From Anisus vortex (taxonomy: Eukaryota > Mollusca > Gastropoda > Planorbidae): 64,000 nucleotides of DNA. The notes below the pieces were generated by a model. It made no database searches, had not been told where the DNA came from, and was given only the letters and a program-made list of their open reading frames with translations. The stretch covers positions 806,001 to 870,000 of the forward strand of contig CASBPS010000042.1 of the NCBI GenBank assembly GCA_949126835.1, read 5' to 3'. Shown here in pieces: positions 33,433 to 43,664 of this stretch. A program made the translations under genes and the position numbers. The stretch's first letter is position 1. Each line of letters starts with the position of its first letter.

Positions 33433-34331
33433 TTACATGATTTCTGACCAGCAAAATAAAAACATTAGGCTAATAAATTTATACTTATCTAAATATTTGT
33501 TCAGCCCAGGTATGGTCAGTATGATCAGCCAGGTCTCACAAGATAGCATAACAGACATTCGGACGTGTTGTCTCCGTTGCAGTTCAGCGGCTACTGGAGT
33601 TTCTGGATCTGATTGTAGCTTAACAGGCATTCGGACAGGTTGTCGCAGGCACGGTTCAGCGGCTACATAATTTGTCAGCCAGGACTTATGATGTAGCATA
33701 ACAGTAGTTTGAACGTGTTCAGAGGCTACTCGAATCTCTGGGTCTGATGGTAGCTTGACAGGCAGTCGAACAGTTAGTCTTAAGCGCAGTTCAGAGGCCA
33801 CTCGATTTGTATAGCTTAACAGTCTTTCGGACGTTGTTCAGAGGCTATTCGTTTCCATAGCTTAACAGTCGTTTGAACGTGTTCAGCGGCTACACAATTT
33901 CGTAACTTAACAGTCTTTCTGACGTGTTCAGCGGTTACACTACTTGTGCTGTTGAAATGATCGCGGAATTGTTCTCTGTTGACATATTGAAGGCGAGCAT
34001 TAAGTCCTCTACCCTCGGACTCAATTCTGGCTATCTCGATTCTTCCTTGTTGAGCAATCTTAGCTGGATCTAGTTCATCTTGTAGCCTTAGCCAATCACT
34101 TAGGTGCAACACCTCATTACTATCTTCAACTACCTTTACGTGTTCAACTATTCCATCGTTCATTTCCTGTCATGTTCATTATCATCTTTCATAACCAACC
34201 GGTCATCATTAATCAGGTATTCTTTAATCTCCTGTAGTAACTTTGTACGGGTCGGTGTGACTAACCAACATTTCAAGTGTACGAGCTAAGTCTTTCAGCT
34301 GGGTGAGCGTTAGCTTATTAAGCTCCTCCAT
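33433..34331 (-). pseudogene. Broken gag region of LTR element 1 with internal repeats
   Basis: An ATG at 34331 starts LNKLTLTQLKDLARTLEM, a SAP-like helix also seen at the start of the element 2 protein. The frame shifts near 34230, shifts again before 34163, and then runs as a charged, coiled-coil-like stretch to about 33960. From about 33950 down to 33540 the sequence is a degenerate tandem of some 40-70 bp units (words TAGCTTAACAGnCnTTCGGACG and TTCAGCGGCTAC), encoding repeated AAEHVQTTVKL-like peptides. The last stretch (about 33510-33433) has GLNKYLDKYKF, matching GLIKYLDKYIYF near the end of the element 2 protein. It is not a functional gag. Confidence 0.7.
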
Positions 34332-34869
34332 AGTATAAACATTATGGCCTATAAAAGTATCGAAGACTCAACTTACGTGGCTTATGAATGTCCAACTCAC
34401 TACACTAGCACACAACACTACACTACATTAGTGGAAACAGTCACAAGAATAATATTGAAACTTGATTCGGGCGAACTAGTAGATGTTTTGTCGATCTTCC
34501 GTAACTGTAGGGTGAACGAAAAAATGTGGTGATTTGCTGGAATGACAAGCGGTCATCAAATGAACTTTGCAGTGCAGTTGCATCAATCTAGAACCTTCCT
34601 TTCAATATGAAGCAGACAAAATGTTGAAATTTGGCTCTCGAACCCCCATTTTGATTTCCGATAAATTGATAAAACAAGATTGTATCATTTGAAAAACTAC
34701 TTGCTAAATGGCGCAACGAGTCCCAATGCAGTGTCGAGATTGCGTCACTTTAATGATGAAATTTCATTACCTCAGAGTGTCGACAATGTTGTCCGAACAT
34801 TAACTCTCATGTAGTATAATAAACAATATCCAGGAGCGAGGTCCCATGTTACATTAAAAACATTAATTA

Positions 34870-34887
34870 ATCCCGGACGAGCCCCCA
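34870..34887 (-). other. Primer-binding site of LTR element 1
   Basis: Minus strand TGGGGGCTCGTCCGGGAT, directly after the 5' LTR. It starts with TGG, complementary to a tRNA CCA end. From memory, this 18-mer is the tRNA-Pro primer-binding site of murine gammaretroviruses. Confidence 0.85.
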
Positions 34888-35604
34888 TGTTACATTTAAA
34901 ATTCATATGCAACTATCTGCTTGTAGATAGCCCTTCAAGTTTGGCAGCGTTTGTCTAGTGTCTAGGTACAATTCTATTGAGGTCGCCGAATCCCTATGTC
35001 TCTCTGACGATAGTGTTTGTTTATTATACTAGCAGTTCTCTGTGTAGGCCTATTAATTTCCGATCTAGCTTGTAGTTTCAACAATTAAAACAAAGTCCGT
35101 AGTGAAACAAGATGAATGTTTAATACAGATCAACGAAGCAACAAGTTTACAATGAAGATGTTGTACAATGGGTGTAGACAATAATTATCCGACCTACCCC
35201 AAGGGAGTCTTAAACATAACTGAGCTTGCTTGGTCGTTTACCGGCAGCTCACAAAAGTGGGAGGGGATAATTAGTAGTACGTCACCGATTTAGTGGTGGC
35301 GGACCCAATAAAAAATGTGCATTCTTCCCGCGGTGACCTTTATACCCAGGAATATTAATATGCAGCGCGAATATTATAGCTCATCTATTGGATAATAGCA
35401 TGTCTGGGTCTAAGCCGGAATGAACTGGTTCTACAATTGCCAATAGTAATTTTAAATGGCCTTGGCCTTTGATTGCCCAAGTTAAAAGGAGTAAATATTA
35501 AGTAGGGTGACCCAAATAGTATTAACACACAATGTAATTATACAATGTACAATGTAGATGGGAAAGATGGTTTAAATAATATTGGTATACATGATAATGT
35601 AACA
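34888..35604 (-). repeat. LTR element 1, 5' LTR
   Basis: 717 bp, nearly identical to 30012-30728. Same ends and length, no indels seen. Confidence 0.92.
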
Positions 35605-36535
35605 CTATGCTAATCGAATTGGAAGACTAGATTCAAACAAGGAAAACTAGTAACTTAACATCATTTAAAACACTATGCTAATAGAATTGGAAGACTAGAT
35701 TTTAACCAAGTAAACTAGTAACTTAACATCATTTAAAACACTATGCTAATAGAATTGGAAGACTAGATTCAAACCAAGTAAACTAGTAACTTAACATCAT
35801 TTAAATCACTATGCTAATAGAATTGAAAGACTAGAGTCAATACGAGGATAAGTGTAGGATACAATCATCTTCATTAAAGAAGGAACGTATGGAAATTAAA
35901 ATATTTCTTGTAAGCGAATATCGAGTTAGTAATTGTAGAAAACAAAATTTTTTTGTAGGCAAATGGGAAAATTCAATTTTTTACCAATTTTGTAATGGTT
36001 TGTTGTAAAAAAAATTTCCCTAAAAAGACAAGATGTTAAACTTTAATTGTATGTATATTAGTAAAAGTAATTCAAATCATTTTTTTAAGTAAAATAAAGT
36101 ATCATTCGGACCAAATTTAGCATAGGGCGAGTAAAGCAGCTTTTACCAGTTTCTGTGGCCAAGGCATTCTAGAGGATGTAGATGAAGCCGAATGTCTAGC
36201 CGTTTTTACTTTACCAACTTATGTCAGAGCTGGGTAGACTTAGGGACACCCTCGAGTCCCGGGAAAGAATCCTGCCTTTATGCCACTGTGCCCAAATTTA
36301 TTTATGTTTTGTATTGAAATTATTTCAATATTTATACTGTTTGTGATAAAGGCTGGAAGGTGGGTGAATATATGGCGGATGAAATGTGACGTAGAACATC
36401 ATTGATGTTAAAAAACTTGCTATCAAAACACAGTGTATATTATACTAACAAGAAATATGAATAGTACTGACTTGAAATTGTCGTGACACGAGCCAGTATA
36501 AATTAAAATAGATCTATCTGGATCGGTTCGTCAGT
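35605..36535 (-). repeat. Dispersed repeat R, copy C (proximal part)
   Basis: It continues the 68-bp array (unit starts at 35616, 35684, 35752, 35820), then AATCATCTTCATTAAAGAAGGA and GCGAATATCGAGTTAGT. A SINE (36096-36300) and the R head follow: TAACAAGAAATATGAAT, GTGACACGAGCCAGTATAAA and GATCTATCTGGATCGGTTCG at 36515-36535. The head matches the start of copy E at 50507. Confidence 0.75.
36096..36300 (-). mobile_element. SINE copy embedded in R copy C
   Basis: On the minus strand it has CCCGGGACTCGAGGGTGTCCC, GGCCACAGAAACTGGT and a GGTCCGAATGATACTTTA end. The junction to R sequence on its 3' side (TTGAATTACTTTTA) is the same as in copies D and E. Confidence 0.75.
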
Positions 36536-36859
36536 GAAAGAAGTAGGATGCGCTCGTTAATTATCACCGTTTCAGAATGGTTTGATATTAATTTGAATAA
36601 AAAAAAATTAAAAATGATTTAAATAAACAATCTTTAATAATAAATAATATACACTCATTGTTTAACTAGAAATTTAATATTTTCAGTAATAGAACTGTGC
36701 TGAGACAAATTGATGTGCAATTTTACATTTCCACTGAGCAATTATTTAAAATAATTATAGTTTTCCTTTCAACCTACCTACTATGTTTTTTTTAATTACA
36801 ACATTCACCTATTTCGAAAATAAATAAAAAAATGACACTAAAGAATAATCTATAATATT

Positions 36860-37160
36860 TGTACTAACATACTTTAATTTATATAGCGCTTTTATCCATT
36901 CGATTAAATTAAAACAGTGTGCTCTTAAAAAAACAAAAAAAAAAACTCTTTTGTCTCCGAATCCCTCGGCGTCTGGGGCAAGCTGTTCCATTTAGAAGGC
37001 GCCACAGATTTAAACTAGCGCACTCCAATGTCGAGCCACACTGGAAGTTAAAACGAGTGACTGTGATGAAGAGCGCAGTTCTATTGATGACGCGTGCTTT
37101 GATATCAGTTCTTGAAGATAGGAAGGAGCAGTGTCATTTATACATCCGTACGTAATGGAC
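36860..37160 (-). pseudogene. CR1/L2-type LINE C-terminal fragment
   Basis: Minus-strand translation gives CINDTAPSYLQELI, LRSSSQSLVL and WNSLP-related remnants, then a 3' end TAAAAGCGCTATATAAATT, as in L2 elements. Frameshifted, about 300 bp. Confidence 0.65.
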
Positions 37161-37189
37161 ATAATTTTGTGGAATTTAGTGTGCAGTCA

Positions 37190-38480
37190 ATAAACTTACT
37201 GAATTGTAAACGTTAAATAAAAATGACTACATCATTTAGTTCAAAGTATACCCTATAATATAATAGTTTGTTACGCATAACAAAGCCATAATACATTTCA
37301 AGCTACTTAAATATAAATTAAGAAATCCGGAGTCAATTCAAAATAAAATCAAGGGAAATAATAAGCATGTTTATGTCGCAGGGTTTTATTAATTGTTAAC
37401 GATTTTTTTTGTTACACCATTTGCATTTAATTTATTACAGAAAAGTAAAAGCTTACAGCACTACTCAATTTATTTAGAAAGAAAATACATACAACAGGCA
37501 AACTAGTAATTAATGTTTATACATTGTTAATGAACTTTCCAAAACACCTTATTAGCTACTAGGACGTTTTCATTAGTACGCATTTACTTCTTTTAATAGC
37601 CACTATTATGTCTGCTCTACATTTTGTGAACAGCCTCATGCAGGCTTTAAATTCGTAAACAAGACAGTGCAGTGACTGGAGGAAATATCTTCCTAACCTC
37701 CACCCCACCCTCACTTCCACACACTAACTGCCCTCAATTAACTCAAGTATGTTCACAGCCTCCATTTCGCCTCCCCTCCTGCAAGAATAACGCTGTTAAG
37801 AGTCAGATTAAATGTAACATGAATTTAACACACAAAGCTGTGTGTACTTTTTTATTGACAAATCACAAGATGTATTGTGAACCTAAAAATTGATAGTGTA
37901 CCCACATTTCCGGTCCTATCCGCTCAGTTACTTAAAAATCATGTATGTGTACTGCGTTACTGGTTGTACGGCGATTAAGAAAAGATGTTAGGAAATACAT
38001 GTTATTTCAATTCCACGTGATACATAACAACAATATATTACAATGCTCAGATTAACATAGGCCTACCTATAATAGCTATAGGCCTACCTATAATAGCTAT
38101 AGGCCTACCTATAATAGCTATAGGCCTACCTATAATAGCTATAGGCCTACCTATAATAGCTATAGGCCTACCTATAATAGCTATAGGCCTACTAACACCT
38201 TCGTATCCAATATGACAGAAGAAAGCATAATATTAGAACTCTATCTTAAATCAAAGGTTCGCAACGGAACGTTATCGCGAGGGGGTGGCGAGAACATGTT
38301 AGGGGGCGCAGATGTTCCCGACATTGGTGGGGGGTTTAGGAAGTGGAATCATTTAATTAAACTCATCTGCTAATTTGTTTTTAAATTCCAATATTTAGAT
38401 TTGCTTTAATCTTAATAACGATAGCTATGTCGGTTGAGAGAAAAATAGTTAATCTACTGTTCTACAATTATAATAGCCTA
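37190..38480 (-). repeat. Dispersed repeat R, copy D1 (minus)
   Basis: It has the minus-form R words in order: ATCAAGGGAAATAATAAGCAT, TACTAGGACGTTTTCATTAGT, CCGGTCCTATCCGC, TCCAATATGACAGAAGAAA, then GGTTCGCAACGGAACGTTAT and the tract complementary to CAGTTCTACGAGTGAC. With copy D2 (39480-40500, plus) it forms a head-to-head inverted pair. Confidence 0.7.
38059..38192 (-). repeat. 21-bp tandem array in copy D1
   Basis: Six perfect units of AGGCCTACCTATAATAGCTA(T) plus a partial seventh. Each unit contains AGGCCT and ATAGCTAT palindromes. Other R copies have no such array here. Confidence 0.95.
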
Positions 38481-38489
38481 TAATATATG

Positions 38490-38615
38490 TCTACAGTGTC
38501 TACTGTGTCTACTGTGTCTACTGTGTCTACTGTGTCTACTGTGTCTACTGTGTCTACTGTGTCTACTGTGTCAACTTTGTCTACTGTGTCTACTGTGTCT
38601 ACTGTATCTAATCGA
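38490..38615 (-). repeat. 9-bp tandem array (TCTACTGTG)
   Basis: About 13 units with two or three variant ones. The unit occurs once in other R copies as CACAGTAGA (39560, 50950), so this array grew from an R motif. Confidence 0.9.
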
Positions 38616-38639
38616 TATGATATTTTGCCGTGATAGTTT

Positions 38640-39479
38640 TTTTAGTAATAGTAACAAACATGGAGGGTATTAGATAAGGTTTACACCAAACTATATATTT
38701 TTACTTTTTTGTCAAACAATGTTTGAAATAATACATTGAAAACATAAAAAATAATAAATAAATATATTTTGTATAAGATATTTTTTACAAGTGATTTACA
38801 AACTATACTTATGATTAATATATGTGCCCAAGTAAGAAATAGTAGACTATGTTAAGAAGTCAATATGAAATCTGGTAAACTAATAAAAATGTATTATATT
38901 TATTCGTAGACCTTTTTAATTTATATCAAACACACTTGCCGGCCGTAACTCATTGTTAGCTTTAATGGCGTGAGGAAGGGAGTTAACAAAATTGACATAA
39001 TTTTATAAGAGTGGTCACTAGAAAGTTTGACAGTTGTTAAAGTAGGGGAAGGGGTAGAAGTACTAAAAATTGTAACGTAATTTTAAACGTTATTTTAAAT
39101 ATAAACTTTTCATTTTTAGTCTTTTAAATACAATACATAAGGACATAAATTAGATAGATTTCTGTTGGATTTAAAACTGGCAACTTTTACTCTAGTTTTA
39201 ATGTATTTTTTTTTTAGGGTTTGATAAAGCTGTTTTAATTTTATTTTTTTATTTTTTTGGAGGGGGGGATCTGGCCGAATCTAGATATTAAACTACACAA
39301 ATAAAAATCTGTTTTGAATGTTAGAATTTTAGGCCTATGTTATTCATAGTAGAAAAATAAAAAGACAAATACAATTTATTGGTCTGGTAAAGACGTACTT
39401 TTAAAATTTATGCACTGTTGTTTTACATACACATGATGTTAAGGTACAAGCGCCTGCTCTATATTACCGATCTAATGAT
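38640..39479. other. Unannotated spacer between inverted R copies
   Basis: AT-rich, no coding signal and no recognised repeat. Confidence 0.3.
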
Positions 39480-40500
39480 CGGTCACCTGGTACTTCTAAA
39501 TTAAGTCCGACGGGTACTTTACATAAATTAGAGCTTTGAATTACTTTTACGACACAATTACACAGTAGACACATAGACTAAGTCAATTGTAGAACAGTCG
39601 ATTAATGCTTTGTCTCTCAACCGACATAGCTAATGATTACGTTTAAAAGCAAATCTAAATTTTGGCATTGGAAAAATAGACAGCACATAGGTTCAAACGC
39701 CCCTCTCCCACTCCCCAACTGCTGTGAACATTAGCGCCGTCTATTATAATCTCACCGCCCCCTCCGACGAGATAACGTTCCGTCGTGAACCTATGATTTA
39801 AATAGAATGAATTGAAGACTCGTGTAATAGACTCTTAGAAAATAGATTCTCCACGAGGGCGGTAAGGAGGTATGGGAAGGGGGTGGGGTTGCTGAGGTTT
39901 CTTGGGACGGCAAAGGGGAGGGGGCATTAAAGCGATAGTGAGCGGTAAGAATGTACTTAAATCAATAAGTTCCCATTTACTAATTCATAATTAACATATA
40001 ACAGTAATGTTTAACTCCAAAAGTCGACAAATAAAGAAATCGACTGTTCCACTATTGACCAACATGTCTAATGAGTTATTGTGATGTGAGAAAAACTAGA
40101 AATGTTACTATATTTAGAATTTACTCAGGTAATAAGAAAGGGTGAGGTGGCGGTACTTTTTACCGATAAATGCGGCGGACTGCTAAATATCTGATATCAT
40201 TCAACAAAACATATACTACTGTGGATGACTATATGTAAATAAACTATGTAGTCTAAGATTTTGATATTGAATATGTGTACATTTTTTACTGACATTGTCA
40301 GGACTACACTATGAGGACTACACTAACTTGATATTCGCTTACAAAAAAATATTTTAATTTACATACGCTCCTTCTTTAAAGAAGATGATTGCGTCCTGCG
40401 CTTATCCTTGCTTGAATCTAGTCTTACAATTCGATTAGCATAGTGTTTTAATTGATGTTATGTTACTCGTTTTCCTGGTTTGTTCAGGTAACCCATTAAT
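39480..40500 (+). repeat. Dispersed repeat R, copy D2 (plus)
   Basis: It starts with a SINE 3' stub (39499-39530), then CACAGTAGACACATAGACTA, AACGTTCCGTCGTGAACC, GAATGAATTGAAGACTCGTGTA, CGACTGTTCCACTATTGACC, ACTGCTAAATATCTGATATC and CTTTAAAGAAGATGATTGCG. It stops after ATGTTACTCGTTTTCCTGGT, so the distal half is missing. Confidence 0.7.
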
Positions 40501-40896
40501 GCCATGTAATTGAGACTAATATCAACTGAAAGTGCATTGAATTGTGCACAATTTTATGTTTGCAGTTACTGTAGAAGTTAAATACGTTTTCTTTCATTAA
40601 ATTTCAAACAAGGTGGGGGTCTGTTGGGTTTGCTTACAAAATGTAAGAATTAAAATTTCTTCTTGTTTGTTCCTGAAATCTTACGATTAGCTACACTTCT
40701 GCAGCAATAACTTTTTTAAATATTAACCGATGTGCTTGAAATGTTCTCTACTGTTGCGTTATGTAAGTATCTATGGCCGTACTAGAATGATGTACATAAG
40801 TATTCGTAAAAACATTTATTAAAGTCTAAATTTGAAAAAAATTACACAAAATATGAAGATAGTTAGAATTTTTGTAAAAATGAAAATTCTCCATAT
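40501..40896. other. Unannotated flank of LTR element 2
   Basis: No gene or recognised repeat seen. Confidence 0.3.
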
Positions 40897-41522
40897 TGTT
40901 ATGTACCTCTTTAGGTTTGACTATTATTACGACTCGTTAAATCGGATTCAATGAATATAGTTGTATCTTTATTAGAAGTCTCTAGATTCTGCTAATCTGT
41001 AGCCCAAGCTAGGGGTTCCTTGACTGACAGGTCTATGCAGTAATGTAGTTATATTCGGGATAATTATCTTCAACACCTTTCTCAACAACGATAGATCAAA
41101 CAACTCCAGTTGTTGAATAAACAATTTTATTTAAATTGTAGACTCAATATAAACGATCAATAAACTTCATCAACTGGTGGCAACATAAGTATCAATAAAA
41201 TGGCATTATATGTACATGTATGAATATAGCGACTTCACTCTACAAACGTTTAAACTGAACTAACTTTAAGGAGGTCGGGACTTTACAAAGAAAACGATCA
41301 TCGAAGATTCTACAGGGTCTTAATACGCATTTTAACCTCTTTCTCTATAATTACTACGATCCAGAATTATCCCCCAATTTCCACGGGATTTGAACGAATT
41401 ATTTTATTTAAACTGCCCTCAGGGCATAAAGGTCAAACCTTGGTCGCTTTGGACTCTGATACGCACTTGTTAAGAGGTCAATGCCTTACTACGTCATTCA
41501 TTTATGACCGATATTCGTAACA
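40897..41522 (-). repeat. LTR element 2, 3' LTR
   Basis: 626 bp, TG...CA ends. Confidence 0.93.
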
Positions 41523-41534
41523 TCCCCCCCTTCT
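41523..41534 (-). other. Polypurine tract of LTR element 2
   Basis: Minus strand AGAAGGGGGGGA ends directly (one base) before the 3' LTR, the standard place for plus-strand priming. Confidence 0.75.
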
Positions 41535-42151
41535 AAAGCTTTATAATTATTTCTTTTACATTTGAAAAAATGTTAATTTTAAGGAATAATTATAAAAGAA
41601 AATATTCCGGGGAAAACAATACAGTTCAATTGGCGATCCCAATAATTCAATCGAACTGATAACAATAACATAATAATATATGCAATATAAATTCATCTTA
41701 TCAAATGGCTTAACTATAGTCATTCAATCATTCAATTTTTAATTCAAAACAATGGACAATTAAATTGTTTATCTAAATCTTGTATACAAGAAAAATACAT
41801 AATCATTCTTAATAGATATAATATAATACAAGTTAATAATTTCTATTACATTGAACATTCCACTGTAATAAAAACTCTCTCGTCCATTTAATTTATAAAC
41901 TAATATCTTTTACATTTGTAATCAAACAACAAAAGAAAAAATCACTTAATGTCTATGCAGACACGACTTATTTTTTCATAAGCAGAAAAAACCAACGCTC
42001 TTGATGAAAAAAATACTACTAGGCTTGACCTAATTACACAACAACACGATCATTTTCTCGACAGTATTTTTTTTTTTCAGCCTGTAGGCTTGGACAACAT
42101 TAGACAACTGTCGGTGACGCGACACAGAAATTGAGGTCAATTCCGCCTTTC

Positions 42152-42170
42152 TCTCTCTCTCTCTCTCTCA
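42152..42170 (+). repeat. (CT)n microsatellite
   Basis: Short pure tract in the noncoding interior of LTR element 2. Confidence 0.85.
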
Positions 42171-43664
42171 TTCTCAATTGATTTTAACAATGTTGACATC
42201 GCTATGCAAATTTACCTCATCACAGCCTAGGTCAAAAAAATATTGCTACGCGATTAAATAGTTATCGTAACTAAATGAGCATTATTTAACATCTATCATC
42301 TCAAAATCAAATTCATTTATATTATTTTGAGAACATTAAACATAGTCTGTTCACGAATTAAAATAGTTTATAGCAAAAATCATTAAAAATATTTCAATTT
42401 CTCATTTTACCATGACCTTTCGACGTCATTATTTTCTTTTTTAAAAGAGTTCACATCGTAGCAGGTTAAATTGAAACATTCAGACAATCATGGATTTACT
42501 TAAACAAATTTGGTTAATTTACTTAATTAACTATCAATTAAAACAAGTTATATTATCTTCATACAATCTTAGTACTACACAGTAAGTACTTATTTTCTTT
42601 AGATTACATTAAATACAATATTATTGAAGTAGAAAAGTTAAGCATAGGCTACTATTAATTTTTTTCATAGCGAAATCAATGTAACAATTTATGTACAAAA
42701 CAAACTGCTGGTTTGACTGGTGTGGTAAAACATTTCATTTCCAATCTTTTCAGTGGTGTACATTGCTCTTTTCCATTTTCCATAAAAGGTTTTATTCATA
42801 GGTTCTAGGTTCCTGTTACTTCCACAGTGTTCAGGTCTACCCAGTCTTTTGCTTGTCAATACAATTCATTCAATCTATTTTAACTAATACAGAAAAAATA
42901 TAGATTAGTTTTACAATCTTGACATGAAATCCTTAATTAATCATACATTAGTTTAACATTGGTATGTCAACATTATAAATTTTCAACCATGAAATTCTCA
43001 ATCATTCTGGTTTACAGTGTCAAATCAGTGGCACATCCTAAATTTTTACAACATAAGGATTACAAAGTTTTATTAGTTTCTACTTTTGGTCTGCTTTTCA
43101 TGTAACAGTATCCTAAAAGTGAAAAATCATATATAATACATTTCTTGGAATTCTTGTTAGTCATAGTTCTGTCTTGCTGCAACTATTTTTACCCTACATT
43201 ATCATACATTCAATGATAATATAACAAATGAATAAATTCACATAGAAGAAATTTGCATCTTGACTCAGTGCAATATTTCAACAACAGTACATGATAAAAT
43301 AAATTTCCATAGTACAATAATAAAACATTTCTCAATACTTTAGTGATAGAAAATTCTCTTTTCTTAAAATCATTTACATCTTTATCAATCAGATTATCCT
43401 CTCTGCCAAATGTTTCAATTATCATTTCCAGAGATTCTCAAACATATCTTATAATCAGTCCACATTTATAATGTCCTCTGATTTAGAAACCAATTCTGCG
43501 GATAAAACTGATCTTTTTCTCTTATAGCAATTATTTTTAATGCTCAACCTAACAAGTTTGTTTAGAAATATCACACTATAATGATATTTACTCTAACAAT
43601 ACTTTTACTCAGTCCTTTTTCTTCACAAGTAAGGGATTTAGTTTTAAAATAGTAAGTTTGGTAA

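Larger units (their letters stand above)
30012..35604 (-). mobile_element. LTR element 1, young, non-autonomous
   Basis: Two 717-bp direct repeats (30012-30728, 34888-35604) start TGTTACAT and end ATGTAACA. They differ at about five positions by eye, so insertion was recent. A 4-bp target duplication CTAT flanks it (30008-30011, 35605-35608). An 18-base primer-binding site next to the right LTR shows it reads on the minus strand. The interior has a broken gag region (33433-34331) and about 2.7 kb of AT-rich noncoding sequence (30729-33430), with no protease, RT, RNase H or integrase. It is inserted in the 68-bp array of R copy C. A segment near 32460-33010 resembles 43010-43430 of LTR element 2. 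Confidence 0.92.
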
